A DNA stretch of 64,000 bases from JABJGO01 sp963921245 (GCA_963921245.4 CAWUEY030000001.1:2108001-2172000), one strand, 5' to 3'. Positions 52,816-62,771 are shown, numbered from the stretch's first letter. The notes: generated from the sequence alone by a model not told the origin. Program-made: numbers and translations.

Positions 52816-54162
52816 ATGACCGTTACCGCACGATTTGCACCCAGTCCCACCGGCCTGATGCACATTGGCAATGCCAGAATGGCCCTGGTCAATTGGTTGT
52901 TTGTTAAAAAACTGGGGGGCACGCTCATTCTTCGCCTCGATGACACTGATCGTGAGCGGACCACACCTGCGTTTGCGAATGCGATTCAGGAAGACCTTCA
53001 ATGGCTAGGGTTGCAGTGGGATCGGCTGGAAAAACAGTCCGAACGGTTTGATGCGTACGATACCGCCTTTGAGCGCTTGAAATCAGATGGACGGGTCTAT
53101 CCGTGCTTTGAATCCAGTGAAGAGCTGGAATACAAACGGCGTCGCGCCCTGCGGGCTGGGCGAGCACCCATCTATGATCGCGCGGCGCTTGCCTTGAGCC
53201 GCGAAAACATCAATGCCCGTATCGAAAACGGGGAACAACCACATTGGCGGTTCAAGCTCAATCATTCAAAGATTACGTTCGATGATCTCGTCCGCGGGAC
53301 GGTCGGCTTCCAGGGTGAGAAATTATCAGACCCTGTGATTGTTCGTGCCGACGGGACCTATCTCTATATGATGCCCTCTGCCGTTGACGACATTGATATG
53401 CGTGTTACGCATGTTATTCGCGGCGAAGATCATGTCAGCAACTCTGCCATACAAGTCCAGTTATTTGAGGCATTGGGAAACAAAGCACCCACCTTCGCCC
53501 ACCTGACCCTGCTGACGGACGCGGGGGGTGCCGGTCTATCTAAGCGCGCCGGATCTTTGAGCCTGCAGGATTTGCGCGACCAGGGCATGGAAGCCATGGC
53601 TGTCAACAGCTTGCTTGCCCGCTTGGGGACATCGGAAGACATTGAGCCCTCTCAGTGCCTGTCTGACCTGGCTTCGGAATTCGATATGGCTGCCTTTGGC
53701 CGCGCCACACCCAAATTTGATGAAGAGCGGTTGTGGGCTCTGAACGCGAAGCTCATCCACGATACATCGTTTGGAATGGTCGCCGACAGGTTGCGGGATA
53801 TCGGTGTCGAAACCGCGACGGAGGAATTCTGGGAAACCATTCGCCCCAATCTCAACAAGTTGTCAGATGCAAAAATCTGGTACGATATCTGTTTTGCCGA
53901 CACCACCCCCGTGATTGTGGAGGAAGATAGAAACTTCATGGATCAGGCGCGGCGCCTGCTCCCGGATGAGCCTTGGGACGAAACGACCTGGAGCTCCTGG
54001 ACATCATCGGTGAAGGACGCCAGCGGCAGGAAAGGCAGATCGCTGTTCATGCCATTACGTCTGGTCCTTACCGGACTTGAGCACGGTCCGGAACTTAAAG
54101 GTCTGCTACCGCTTATCGGGCGGAAACGGGTGAGTGCCCGCCTAAAAGGAAAGACGGGTTAA
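52816..54162 (+). CDS. gltX: Glutamyl-tRNA synthetase
   Basis: The 448-residue class I synthetase starts at ATG 52816; the frame upstream to a TTG is unlikely. It has RFAPSPTGLMHIGNARMALVNWL with the HIGH-type motif, LRLDDTDRERT, YCxx-type region YPCFESSEELE, IRGEDHVSNSAIQ, and the KMSKS-equivalent GLSKRAG. The C-terminal anticodon-binding part is short. It charges tRNA-Glu and, in bacteria lacking GlnRS, also tRNA-Gln. Alphaproteobacteria often carry two GltX paralogues; whether another exists is not visible. It is followed after seven bases by cysS. Confidence 0.95.
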   Translation: MTVTARFAPSPTGLMHIGNARMALVNWLFVKKLGGTLILRLDDTDRERTTPAFANAIQEDLQWLGLQWDRLEKQSERFDAYDTAFERLKSDGRVYPCFESSEELEYKRRRALRAGRAPIYDRAALALSRENINARIENGEQPHWRFKLNHSKITFDDLVRGTVGFQGEKLSDPVIVRADGTYLYMMPSAVDDIDMRVTHVIRGEDHVSNSAIQVQLFEALGNKAPTFAHLTLLTDAGGAGLSKRAGSLSLQDLRDQGMEAMAVNSLLARLGTSEDIEPSQCLSDLASEFDMAAFGRATPKFDEERLWALNAKLIHDTSFGMVADRLRDIGVETATEEFWETIRPNLNKLSDAKIWYDICFADTTPVIVEEDRNFMDQARRLLPDEPWDETTWSSWTSSVKDASGRKGRSLFMPLRLVLTGLEHGPELKGLLPLIGRKRVSARLKGKTG

Positions 54163-54169
54163 ACACACC

Positions 54170-55525
54170 ATGGTTCAGCTTTCCATACACAACACGATGA
54201 GCCGCACCAGGGAAATCTTTGAACCGATCAACCCTGATCACGTCCGCATGTATGTTTGCGGCCCAACGGTCTATGACTACGCGCATATCGGGAACGCCCG
54301 TCCCGTTGTCATTTTTGATCTGCTTGCCAAGGTGCTGCGACAGCTCTACCCCAAGGTGACCTACGTACGGAACATCACCGATATAGATGACAAGATTAAC
54401 CAGGCTTCGTTGGAAACCGGTGAAGACATTCGCTCAATCACCGCGCGAACGGCTAGGGCGTTTCATGATGACATGAGCGCGCTGGGTGCCGCGCCGCCGG
54501 ATGTTGAACCTCGGGCAACCGATCACGTTCGTGAGATGATTGACCTGATCGGAAAGTTGATTGAGACCGGCAACGCTTATGAAGCGAAAGGGCATGTGCT
54601 CTTTAATGTTCCCAGTATGGAAGAGTATGGACACCTATCACGGCACAGCCGCGACGACCTTATCGCCGGGGCGCGAATTGATGTTGCGCCTTACAAAAAA
54701 GACCCGTGTGATTTCGTACTGTGGAAACCGTCGGATGAAACATTGCCGGGATGGGAAAGCCCCTGGGGGCGGGGGCGCCCGGGTTGGCATATTGAGTGCT
54801 CTGCCATGTCGCGGGCTCATCTAGGTGATGAGTTTGATATCCACGGCGGCGGGCAGGACTTGATTTTCCCCCACCACGAAAACGAGCTCGCACAAAGCCG
54901 GTGTGCCAACAACACCGGCAAGATGGCGACGTATTGGATGCACAACGGATACCTGAAAGCCGAAGGCGAAAAAATGTCAAAGAGTCTTGGCAATTTCTAT
55001 ACGGTGCATGATCTGTTGAAAGAATTTCCGGGAGAAGCCATTCGTCTTGTTCTATTGCAGACCCATTATCGCCAACCGCTTGATTTTACCAAAGACGGCA
55101 TTGCCGAAGCGCGGCGGGTTCTCGACAAGTGGTATCGTGCCATCGATAACCGGCAAGGGAATGATTGCCCCGTTCCCGAGAGCATTCTTCAAGCTCTGTG
55201 TGACGATCTGAATACGCCCAAGGCACTGGCAGAGTTACATAGACTGTCCAATGACACTGACACGGCGGCTAACAGTTTCGATGCGTTTGTCTCCGGCGCT
55301 AAATTTCTTGGTCTCCTGCGGAGCCGTTCATCTGAGTGGTTCCGCTGGAGTCCGGAACAGGTAGATAACCCTGACGAGACCACCATTGATGCGCTTGTTG
55401 CAGAACGAACCGAAGCACGAAAGAACAAGGACTTTGGGCGCAGTGATGACATTCGCGATACTTTGGCGGCGAAGGGGATTTTACTTGAGGACACGCCGGA
55501 AGGTACACTTTGGAAACGCGGATAA
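54170..55525 (+). CDS. cysS: Cysteinyl-tRNA synthetase
   Basis: The 451-residue class I synthetase has the zinc-cysteine and HIGH-type start YVCGPTVYDYAHIGNARPVV, ITDIDDKINQAS, the zinc ligands in WHIECSAMSRAHLG and IHGGGQDLIFPHHENELAQS, and the KMSKS motif in GEKMSKSLGNFY. The C-terminal end ARKNKDFGRSDDIRDTLAAKGILLEDT is typical. It forms Cys-tRNA-Cys. It is directly downstream of gltX and followed by a small unknown gene 41 bases later. Confidence 0.97.
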   Translation: MVQLSIHNTMSRTREIFEPINPDHVRMYVCGPTVYDYAHIGNARPVVIFDLLAKVLRQLYPKVTYVRNITDIDDKINQASLETGEDIRSITARTARAFHDDMSALGAAPPDVEPRATDHVREMIDLIGKLIETGNAYEAKGHVLFNVPSMEEYGHLSRHSRDDLIAGARIDVAPYKKDPCDFVLWKPSDETLPGWESPWGRGRPGWHIECSAMSRAHLGDEFDIHGGGQDLIFPHHENELAQSRCANNTGKMATYWMHNGYLKAEGEKMSKSLGNFYTVHDLLKEFPGEAIRLVLLQTHYRQPLDFTKDGIAEARRVLDKWYRAIDNRQGNDCPVPESILQALCDDLNTPKALAELHRLSNDTDTAANSFDAFVSGAKFLGLLRSRSSEWFRWSPEQVDNPDETTIDALVAERTEARKNKDFGRSDDIRDTLAAKGILLEDTPEGTLWKRG

Positions 55526-55566
55526 TCCGCCAAATCAGGTTCACCCAAACAGGTCTGGAGGGAATA

Positions 55567-55875
55567 ATGTCAGACCCCGTTTCTAAAGCGATCAATATCC
55601 TCAATGATGCGTTGGCACGAGACCCCGGGGCCATAACAGACCTTGTGAACATGCGGGTTCCCTGTGACACCCTGCTGTCGTCTCATCCCACTATTCATAC
55701 GACGCGTATCGGAGATGAAAACAAACTGGGCGTTTTAGGACTCCTGAATGGTGTTTTGGGAGTTTCGCAAGCAGGCGTTATCGGGGCGGAAGGCAAAATG
55801 ACCGGTACCGGTTCCTTTCGGTCCATTGGCCGGTTTGTCGACCTGCGGCCTGAAAAACTGGACATTTTGACCTGA
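55567..55875 (+). CDS. Small unknown protein downstream of cysS
   Basis: The 102-residue protein starts at ATG 55567 with a good GGAGGG ribosome site; a longer frame would overlap cysS. It has an N-terminal helix (SDPVSKAINILNDALARDPGAITDLVN), then DTLLSSHPTIHTTRIGDENKLGVLGLLNGVLG and a C-terminal IGRFVDLRPEKLDIL. It is soluble with no membrane segment or known motif. I do not recognise the family. Gene order suggests co-transcription with cysS. Confidence 0.72.
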   Translation: MSDPVSKAINILNDALARDPGAITDLVNMRVPCDTLLSSHPTIHTTRIGDENKLGVLGLLNGVLGVSQAGVIGAEGKMTGTGSFRSIGRFVDLRPEKLDILT

Positions 55876-55942
55876 CAGTCAGATTTAGTTGATATAAGAT
55901 GGTACCTTGCGCTTTGGCGTGGCTTAAGATGGTTGGGCTAAG

Positions 55943-58393
55943 GTGGGTGGCGGTTTTAAACAGGGAAAGACCGTGCGCGGGGGGTGCGCGACCATGTCAC
56001 CAATGGACGATAAAACGCGGAATGGGGATTCTCTCGATAATAGGATCGAAAGAGAAGACGCGTCTTCTGCTGACAATCCTTCTGGCGAGGATACAGCATC
56101 GGACAAACGCACCAAAACGTTCCTGTATCAGATCACTCATGAGCTCCGCACACCCTTAACCACGGTCATTGGCTTTGCTCAAATGATTGAAGAAGAACGT
56201 CTTGGGCCGGTTGGTGCCCCCCAATACCGGGAATATGCATCGCTTATTGGACGTTCCGGAAAGGACATTCTTGAAAATCTCGATGCTCATGTGTCCAGGG
56301 AGCAATTTTCAAAACTTGATAACCTGGAAGGCCAAGAGCACATCATGGAGCTGTCTCCCGACATGATCTGTATATGTCGAGGCGGTAAAATCGAACGAAT
56401 CAATGCGGCGGGTATTGCCCTGCTTGGAGCCTCGGACGAAGAGACCCTTATCGACCATCCGTTCGAAAAGTTTGTCCATCGGGATTATCAGCATTTGTTT
56501 TCAGACGGATTTGCAGTCCTGATTGAGGAGAGCCAGGCTTTGCTAATGAAGTTTGTTCGGTGCGACGGGCGGGTTATTGACGTTAGACTAACGACCTTGC
56601 CCTACAACGCCGAAAACAGCAACCCTGCTGTTATCCTGATGGCCCGCGACATCACCGAACGACAACGAGCCATGCAAAAATGGATCGACCATGATGAGCA
56701 GATACGAAAAATCATGGAGACGGTGGAAGATGGTATTGTGATGATCGACGCGGCGGGAAACATTGAAGCCATGAACCCAGCCGGTGAGCGCGCCTTCGGG
56801 TATGACGTGGGAGAAATGCTGAACATGCATTTCCCGTCACTTATCAGGACGGCCCAAAAACCGTCCGGCTCGGCACCAGCTTCTAACATGAGCGAATTTG
56901 CAAGGTCCCTCTCCGGCCTGAGAGGTTTCGATACAGCAGGCGTTATTGATACCGGCATTGTCGGAACCCGCAAAGACGGTTCTGTTTTTCCCGTCGATAT
57001 CTCCATAAACGAAACAACACTGGGCGGGCGTCAGGTTTTTATCGGCTCTTTCCGCGATGTAACAGAAGATCAGGAACAAAGCCGGAAACTTCATTTGCTG
57101 GCAACACGCGATCGGTTAACGGCACTCCCAAACCGCTATCAGTTCTCCGTTGATTTGAAAAACGCTATCGAGGAAGCAGCAGGACTTTCCCATAACATCG
57201 GTATATTGAACATTGATCTCAACTCTTTCAAAAACATCAATGATGCCCTAGGCCATGTGTTTGGAAACAAGGTCATCAAAGCGGTTGGGCTCAGGTTGCA
57301 TGAAAGTTTCAAGCACTGTGGCATCCTCACTCACTTTGGCAGTGATGATTTTTTTGCCATCGTGAAAGGAAACCCGAGCCGGAATGACCTCAAGGAAATC
57401 TCAGCCAGAGTATGTGAAGAAGTTTCTAGGCCACTTGTTATCGACGAAAAGGAAATTGTCACAACCTGTACCATTGGCATCTGTATGTATCCGGAAGATG
57501 GGCAAGGTATTACAGACATTATGAAACATTCGGATAATGCTCTTCATCATGCCAAGTCCTCGGCACCCGGAAGCTTCGTTTTCTATGAAAGAAAACTCGG
57601 AGAGAAAGTAAATCGTGAACTGGAAATCGAACGCAATCTTCGCCGCGCTATCGAGCGCGACGAATTGCATTTGCTTTATCAGCCGAAAGTGGACTTGCGA
57701 TCCCGAGAAGTGACGGGATGTGAAGCTTTGCTGCGCTGGGAGAGCCCTGATTTAGGATTTGTCCCGCCAGACGAATTCATCGCAATAGCCGAGCGAACCA
57801 GGTTGATTGTTGATTTAGGACAGTGGGTGTTGAACACCGCTTGCCAACAAGCAAGGGCCTGGAGAGACAGCGGTATCGAAAACATCCGCATTGGCGTCAA
57901 TGTTTCCGCCGTCCAATTCATTCAGGGTCATATAAAGGAACAGATCAGTTCGGCAATTTTCCAAACCGGGTTTGATGCCCGTTTCCTGGATATCGAACTC
58001 ACGGAAAGTATGCTCATTCAGGACCCTGGGCAAACCATTGAGATACTCAATGAGATTAGAAAGTTCGGCCTGACCGTATCCATGGACGACTTCGGGACCG
58101 GGTATTCCTCCTTGTCTTATCTGGCGCGTCTCCCGTTGGACAATCTCAAAGTGGATCGATCATTTGTGATGTCCATCCCGGATGAGAGGAATGCCGAAAC
58201 CCTTGTACGAACAATTGTTACCATGGCCAGAGAACTTGACCTCTGTGTCGTTGCCGAAGGAATCGAAACGGAAAATCAGAAATCCTTCCTTACCTCACTG
58301 GGCTGCGAAATGGGTCAGGGCTATCTTTTTGGCAAACCCCTGACGGCCCGGGAACTGGAAACATTGGTTAGCGCCACTTCCAACCCGAACTGA
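55943..58393 (+). CDS. HisKA-PAS-PAS-GGDEF-EAL signalling protein
   Basis: The 816-residue protein (GTG start; ATG 55994 also possible) has a HisKA-type helix with H66 in ITHELRTPLTTV. Two PAS domains follow (about 125-240 and 250-375), then a GGDEF domain (about 380-550) whose signature is degenerate (GSDDF at 466-470). The complete EAL domain shows EALLRW at 594, NVSAVQF, ELTES, DDFGTGYSSLSYL, DNLKVDRSFV and VAEGIET. No HATPase domain and no membrane segment are seen. It is probably a cytoplasmic cyclic-di-GMP phosphodiesterase with a sensory front; the GGDEF part is likely inactive or regulatory. Confidence 0.9.
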   Translation: MGGGFKQGKTVRGGCATMSPMDDKTRNGDSLDNRIEREDASSADNPSGEDTASDKRTKTFLYQITHELRTPLTTVIGFAQMIEEERLGPVGAPQYREYASLIGRSGKDILENLDAHVSREQFSKLDNLEGQEHIMELSPDMICICRGGKIERINAAGIALLGASDEETLIDHPFEKFVHRDYQHLFSDGFAVLIEESQALLMKFVRCDGRVIDVRLTTLPYNAENSNPAVILMARDITERQRAMQKWIDHDEQIRKIMETVEDGIVMIDAAGNIEAMNPAGERAFGYDVGEMLNMHFPSLIRTAQKPSGSAPASNMSEFARSLSGLRGFDTAGVIDTGIVGTRKDGSVFPVDISINETTLGGRQVFIGSFRDVTEDQEQSRKLHLLATRDRLTALPNRYQFSVDLKNAIEEAAGLSHNIGILNIDLNSFKNINDALGHVFGNKVIKAVGLRLHESFKHCGILTHFGSDDFFAIVKGNPSRNDLKEISARVCEEVSRPLVIDEKEIVTTCTIGICMYPEDGQGITDIMKHSDNALHHAKSSAPGSFVFYERKLGEKVNRELEIERNLRRAIERDELHLLYQPKVDLRSREVTGCEALLRWESPDLGFVPPDEFIAIAERTRLIVDLGQWVLNTACQQARAWRDSGIENIRIGVNVSAVQFIQGHIKEQISSAIFQTGFDARFLDIELTESMLIQDPGQTIEILNEIRKFGLTVSMDDFGTGYSSLSYLARLPLDNLKVDRSFVMSIPDERNAETLVRTIVTMARELDLCVVAEGIETENQKSFLTSLGCEMGQGYLFGKPLTARELETLVSATSNPN

Positions 58394-58530
58394 CGGGCAT
58401 CAAGCGCAAATCGATCCATGCTGGCGCCACTGCTGTGAATAATGCGACCCTGCGACCTCTACCCGCCGCCGCAAGGCCCATCAGGGTACCTTTAACCAAG
58501 GAGAGCTAAGTTCTTGAGACCCGGGAGTAA

Positions 58531-60195
58531 ATGATGCACTCTCCCGCGCAACATGCAGCGAAGCAGATACCTGAACCCATGACGGACAATCGTGTTTACA
58601 TTTATGACGTTACTTTAAGAGACGGTGCCCAGACACAGGGCGTGGATTTTAGTGCACCTGACAAAGTTGCCATTGCGCAGGAACTCGACGATCTGGGTGT
58701 GGATTACATCGAAGGCGGATGGCCGGGTGCCAATCCTACCGATAATTCGTTTTTTGAAGACCTGCCGCCACTCAGAAATGCGCGGTTTACGGCGTTTGGC
58801 ATGACCCGACGCGCCGGGCGAAGCGTCGACAACGACCCCGGCTTGACAACGCTGATCAACGCCCGTGCGGATAACGTCTGCATGGTTGGAAAGACATGGG
58901 ATTTCCACGTTGATGTCGCCCTTGGTATCGATCGCGATGAGAACATCGCAATGATCCGCGACAGTATCGAGCGCTCTTCAACGGATAAGACCGAAACACT
59001 TTTCGATGCGGAGCACTTTTTCGACGGGTTTAAGGCCAATCCCGACTATGCGATGGCTTGTGTAAAAGCAGCCTACGACGCCGGTGCCAGATGGATTGTG
59101 CTGTGTGATACCAATGGCGGCACCCTGCCTCATGAGATTTTCGATATCGTAACCGACGTCTCCAAGACCGTTCCAGGAGATCATCTGGGCATTCATTGCC
59201 ATGATGATACCGGCAACGCGGTTGCCAACAGCCTCGCCGCTGTTCGGGCGGGCGTGCGACAGGTCCAGGGCGCTCTGAACGGTCTGGGCGAACGATGCGG
59301 CAACGCGAACCTTATCAGCATCCTTCCGTCACTCATGCTTAAAATGGGATATGAAACCGGCATTTCGGAAGAAGGTCTGAAAAAGCTCTCCCGTGTATCC
59401 CACATGCTGGATGAACGCCTTAACAGAGCACCCAATCGCTCTGCGCCCTACGTTGGCGAATCCGCTTTTGCGCATAAGGGCGGGCTCCATGTTTCTGCTG
59501 TGGAACGCGACCCCAGAACATATGAACACATTGTTCCGGAGGTGGTAGGCAATCACCGCCATATCGTGGTTTCGGATCAGGCAGGACGCTCGAACATTCT
59601 GGCCCGCTTCCGGGAGATCGGCATTGACGTGGATGACGATAATCCCAAGATCAACAAACTTGTCGATCTGGTAAAAGACCGTGAATTCTATGGATATGCC
59701 TATGACGGGGCCGGGGCGAGTTTCGAACTGCTCGCTCGTGGCGAGTTGGGCGGTATCCCGGAATATTTCCGTTGCGCCAGTTTCCGGGTTATTGATGAGC
59801 GTCGATGGAATGCCAGGAACGATCTCGTGACCATGTCGGAGGCTACTGTCAAAGTGGAAGTCGGCGATGAACAGGGGATGGCTGTTGCCGAAGGCAATGG
59901 CCCCGTCAACGCGCTCGACGCCGCCTTGCGAAAAGTCCTGATACCGATCTATCCGGAATTGCAGGACCTACGACTGGCAGACTACAAAGTACGCATCCTC
60001 ACTCCCGGTGACGGTACGCGGGCCGTGACCAGAGTGGTGATCGAATCCATGGATGGTTGCGGCACGCGATGGAATACCGTAGGCGTGTCTACCAATGTTA
60101 TTGATGCGTCCTACAACGCGCTCAGGGACAGCTTGATCTACAAACTCTACAAATCAGAGCAAACAGCGTCCGGGGCGAGCGTTACAGGCCAATAG
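58531..60195 (+). CDS. cimA: (R)-citramalate synthase CimA (LeuA-like)
   Basis: The 554-residue protein has the HMGL/LeuA catalytic segment IYDVTLRDGAQTQGVDFSAPD, the WPGANPTD and CDTNGGTLPHE loops, HCHDDTGNAVANSLAAVRAG, LNGLGERCGNANLI and KGGLHVSAVERDPRTYEHI. The C-terminal regulatory domain contains EATVKVEVGDEQGMAVAEGNGPVNALDAALRK. The EGGWPGANP signature separates it from 2-isopropylmalate synthase. It condenses acetyl-CoA and pyruvate to citramalate in the threonine-independent isoleucine route. The start is ATG 58531 or 58534 after GGGAG. Confidence 0.93.
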   Translation: MMHSPAQHAAKQIPEPMTDNRVYIYDVTLRDGAQTQGVDFSAPDKVAIAQELDDLGVDYIEGGWPGANPTDNSFFEDLPPLRNARFTAFGMTRRAGRSVDNDPGLTTLINARADNVCMVGKTWDFHVDVALGIDRDENIAMIRDSIERSSTDKTETLFDAEHFFDGFKANPDYAMACVKAAYDAGARWIVLCDTNGGTLPHEIFDIVTDVSKTVPGDHLGIHCHDDTGNAVANSLAAVRAGVRQVQGALNGLGERCGNANLISILPSLMLKMGYETGISEEGLKKLSRVSHMLDERLNRAPNRSAPYVGESAFAHKGGLHVSAVERDPRTYEHIVPEVVGNHRHIVVSDQAGRSNILARFREIGIDVDDDNPKINKLVDLVKDREFYGYAYDGAGASFELLARGELGGIPEYFRCASFRVIDERRWNARNDLVTMSEATVKVEVGDEQGMAVAEGNGPVNALDAALRKVLIPIYPELQDLRLADYKVRILTPGDGTRAVTRVVIESMDGCGTRWNTVGVSTNVIDASYNALRDSLIYKLYKSEQTASGASVTGQ

Positions 60196-60212
60196 GAATC
60201 GGAGCCGCCACC

Positions 60213-60998
60213 GTGGCCGGAACGGATTCATCTCAGATACAGCCCACCGCCGCCAGTCCCGCACCAGCCATCATTCTTGCCCGCCCGCAATTGAGTGAAA
60301 ATATCGGCATGTGCTGTCGGGCCATGCTGAACTGCGGGTTGCGCGATCTTCGACTTGTTTCTCCGCGCGAGGCCTGGCCTTCGGAAAAAGGTCGCGCCGC
60401 CGCTTCGGGTGCGGACACCGTCGTCAATGGTGTGCGGATCTTTGAGGATGTGGCCTCGGCGATTTCCGATCTCTCCCTCGTGTATGCCACCACGGCCCGT
60501 CCGCGGGGGCAATCCCAAACCGTGAATACGCCGCGTGAAATGGCTGTAAACATGCGGGAATCATCCGAACAAGGGGTAAAAACCGGCATTCTCTTTGGCC
60601 CCGAAGCAAAGGGTTTGAATAACGACGATATTGCGCTCTGTGACGCTATCGTGGCCGTCCCGCTCAACCCGGCCTTCAAGTCTCTCAACCTTGCCCAGGC
60701 CGTTTTTTGTATGGCCTATGAGTGGTTTCAGGCTGGCGTGGATGATGCAATATGGCGCCCGACAACCCTCACGAAACCGGCCGAAAAAGCCAGCAAGGGC
60801 GATTTGGTTGACATGTTTGAACATCTGGAAACGGAACTGATTGAATGCGGATTTTTGAACCCACCTGAAAAAAGGCCCGCCATGGTCCGGAACATCCGAA
60901 CCATGTTCCAACGCGCAGAACTGACAGATCAGGAAGTTCGTACCATGCGAGGTATCATCGCCGGCCTGACCCGCCGACACGAGCGCACCGGCAACTAG
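60213..60998 (+). CDS. trmJ: tRNA (Cm32/Um32) methyltransferase, TrmJ family (SPOUT)
   Basis: The 261-residue protein starts at GTG 60213. It has ILARPQLSENIGMCCRAMLNCGL (motif 1), VYATTARPRGQSQTV, and the SAM-binding knot FGPEAKGLNNDDIALCDAIVAVPLNPAFKSLNLAQAV. These are diagnostic of the TrmJ/TrmH group 1 ribose methyltransferases that modify position 32 of tRNA. Its end overlaps coq7 convergently by four bases. Confidence 0.93.
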   Translation: MAGTDSSQIQPTAASPAPAIILARPQLSENIGMCCRAMLNCGLRDLRLVSPREAWPSEKGRAAASGADTVVNGVRIFEDVASAISDLSLVYATTARPRGQSQTVNTPREMAVNMRESSEQGVKTGILFGPEAKGLNNDDIALCDAIVAVPLNPAFKSLNLAQAVFCMAYEWFQAGVDDAIWRPTTLTKPAEKASKGDLVDMFEHLETELIECGFLNPPEKRPAMVRNIRTMFQRAELTDQEVRTMRGIIAGLTRRHERTGN

Positions 60999-61609
60999 AA
61001 CCGCTCAGACAGCCAGATTGCCAGTCGGGATCCGTTTTTAACAACACCTTTCAGTGCTTTGTAACCCGGCGTTTTTTCTGCGTCATGGGCGAGGGCTGTA
61101 TCCCGGTGCTCGAGCTCTTCCTGCCGGAATCGTTCAAATGCCCCCGATAAATCCGGCGCGTCATCACCCAATTGGTCAATCTGTTTTCGGTAGTGCTCAT
61201 CGATAGCCTCTTCCACTGCCACGGTACAGGCCATGGCCGCCTTTTTGCCCAACAAAGCCGTTCCGGCACCAAGCGCAAACCCCGCAACGTGCCAGATCGG
61301 CAGTAACGCCGTCGGCCGGGCCCGGTGTTTCACAACCAATTTTTCAAAAGTCGCAAGGTGCTCGCGCTCCTGATCGGCCATGTGTTCTATGACCGGGGCA
61401 ACGTCCCTTTTACCCAGGATAGCCAGTTGCCCCTCATAGATTCGGACCGCGCCATATTCACCGGCATGATCAACCCGAACCATGCGCTCTACCGCCTTGT
61501 CATAAGGCAGATCGCCAGGCAGCGCATCGCGGAGGCGTCTCGGGGTGCGATTTTTCTTATCCGTCTTTTTTGTGGTGAATTTTTTCTGTTGTGGCACGCC
61601 GAACCTCAC
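60995..61609 (-). CDS. coq7: 3-demethoxyubiquinol 3-hydroxylase Coq7
   Basis: The 204-residue di-iron protein shows the four helices with ligands: MVRVDHAGEYGAVRIYEGQ, EHMADQEREHLATFE, AVEEAIDEHYRKQ and RFRQEELEHRDTALAHDA, in a ferritin-like arrangement. The 35-residue basic N-terminal extension (QQKKFTTKKTDKKNRTPRR) is of low complexity. It performs the C6 hydroxylation in ubiquinone synthesis. It begins at GTG 61609, sharing four bases with the stop of the DsbB-family gene, so the two are co-translated. Confidence 0.95.
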   Translation of the reverse strand: MRFGVPQQKKFTTKKTDKKNRTPRRLRDALPGDLPYDKAVERMVRVDHAGEYGAVRIYEGQLAILGKRDVAPVIEHMADQEREHLATFEKLVVKHRARPTALLPIWHVAGFALGAGTALLGKKAAMACTVAVEEAIDEHYRKQIDQLGDDAPDLSGAFERFRQEELEHRDTALAHDAEKTPGYKALKGVVKNGSRLAIWLSERF

Positions 61610-62121
61610 CAGCCTCGCCTGCCACGCAACCCGACCATGATGGTCACCGCAATCAGCAGCGAGGCAAAAACATTGTATGTTGCCATGGAAACGCCGAACA
61701 GGGTCCAGTCCGCTTGGTCACAGGATTTTGCCGGCTTTTCGAACAGGCTCGACTGAAAATCCTCAACGGACATTTCCTGTGGGATGCTGCCGCCGCAACC
61801 GGCAGCAGATTCCCACCAGTGCTGTTCGACACCGACATGGTAAAATGCCAGACCAGCGCTTGCCAGGAACACCGGAAAGCAGGCAACAACCAGCAAATGT
61901 CGCAACCTGCCGCGGCGCGCCATAATCGCGGCAAAACCTAAAAGACCGGCAACGGCATAGGGAATGCGCTGATACAGGCACAGGATACAAGGATCCAAAT
62001 CATAAGAGTATTGAGCGGTGTAGGCGGTGCCGAGTGCGACAAGACAGCACACCACGATACCCATCGCAAGCACCCGCGACCAATCGGGAGAACCATCTGG
62101 AAGGAAAACAACACCCACCAT
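61606..62121 (-). CDS. DsbB-family disulfide oxidase
   Basis: The 171-residue, four-helix inner-membrane protein has a periplasmic-loop cysteine pair in DLDPCILCLYQRIPYAV (CxxC) and a second loop pair in SAAGCGGSIPQEMS and EKPAKSCDQADW, the pattern by which DsbB reoxidises DsbA and passes electrons to quinone. ATG 62121 is preferred; a TTG at 62142 would add seven residues. It is translationally coupled to coq7, a quinone-synthesis gene, which fits its quinone use. Confidence 0.9.
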   Translation of the reverse strand: MVGVVFLPDGSPDWSRVLAMGIVVCCLVALGTAYTAQYSYDLDPCILCLYQRIPYAVAGLLGFAAIMARRGRLRHLLVVACFPVFLASAGLAFYHVGVEQHWWESAAGCGGSIPQEMSVEDFQSSLFEKPAKSCDQADWTLFGVSMATYNVFASLLIAVTIMVGLRGRRGW

Positions 62122-62189
62122 AAAAACCACGTTTACTGCCAAAGTTTAGGACAACAACCCGCCCCAATGTAACGCCTGGGCGCGGGGGA

Positions 62190-62771
62190 TTAAAGCAGGT
62201 ACCGCGCAAAAACGAACCCGCCGACCAAAACAACACAAAAAATCACGAACAGAACCTGCAGACGGGCTTCAATGAATAACCGAACCGGCTCTCCGAATTG
62301 CCATAAAAGCCATGCCGTCATAAAAAAGCGCCCGCCGCGCGCCAATACAGATGCAATCACAAATGTGACCGGATCAAGGGCGGCGACACCACTGAGAATT
62401 GTTATGACCTTGTAAGGTAAAGGCGTAATACCGGCGATAAAGACGGCCCATGCGCCCCATTCTTCGTACGTCGCCTGAAAATCACCAAACCTGTCTTCGT
62501 ACCCGTAAAATTGCATTAATGGTTGACCGATCTGGCTGAACAGGAACATACCGATAGCGTACCCTAGGAGGCCGCCTAAAACCGATGTCGCCGTACAGAT
62601 CAATGCGTATCGCCAGGCCATCAGGCGATTGGCCAGCGTCATTGGCAACTGCAACACATCAGGCGGAATGGGAAAAAAGGAACTTTCGACAAAGGAAACC
62701 ATCCCCAGGGCCCAGGGCGCACGGCGGTGTTGCGCCAAACCCATCGTCCAGTCGTAAAGTCGTTTGATCAC
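62190..62771 (-). CDS. DedA/YqaA-family membrane protein
   Basis: The protein of about 193 residues starts at GTG 62771 (AGGTG five bases upstream); a TTG at 62831 gives 213 residues but departs from the usual family start. It has RLYDWTMGLAQHRRAPWALGMVSFVESSFFPIPPDVLQLPM, which is the hallmark of YqaA/VTT proteins, and several helices including GGLLGYAIGMFLFSQIG, then GITPLPYKVITILSGVAALDP and a final membrane span. The function, possibly lipid scrambling or membrane homeostasis, is inferred from family only. Confidence 0.88.
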   Translation of the reverse strand: MIKRLYDWTMGLAQHRRAPWALGMVSFVESSFFPIPPDVLQLPMTLANRLMAWRYALICTATSVLGGLLGYAIGMFLFSQIGQPLMQFYGYEDRFGDFQATYEEWGAWAVFIAGITPLPYKVITILSGVAALDPVTFVIASVLARGGRFFMTAWLLWQFGEPVRLFIEARLQVLFVIFCVVLVGGFVFARYLL

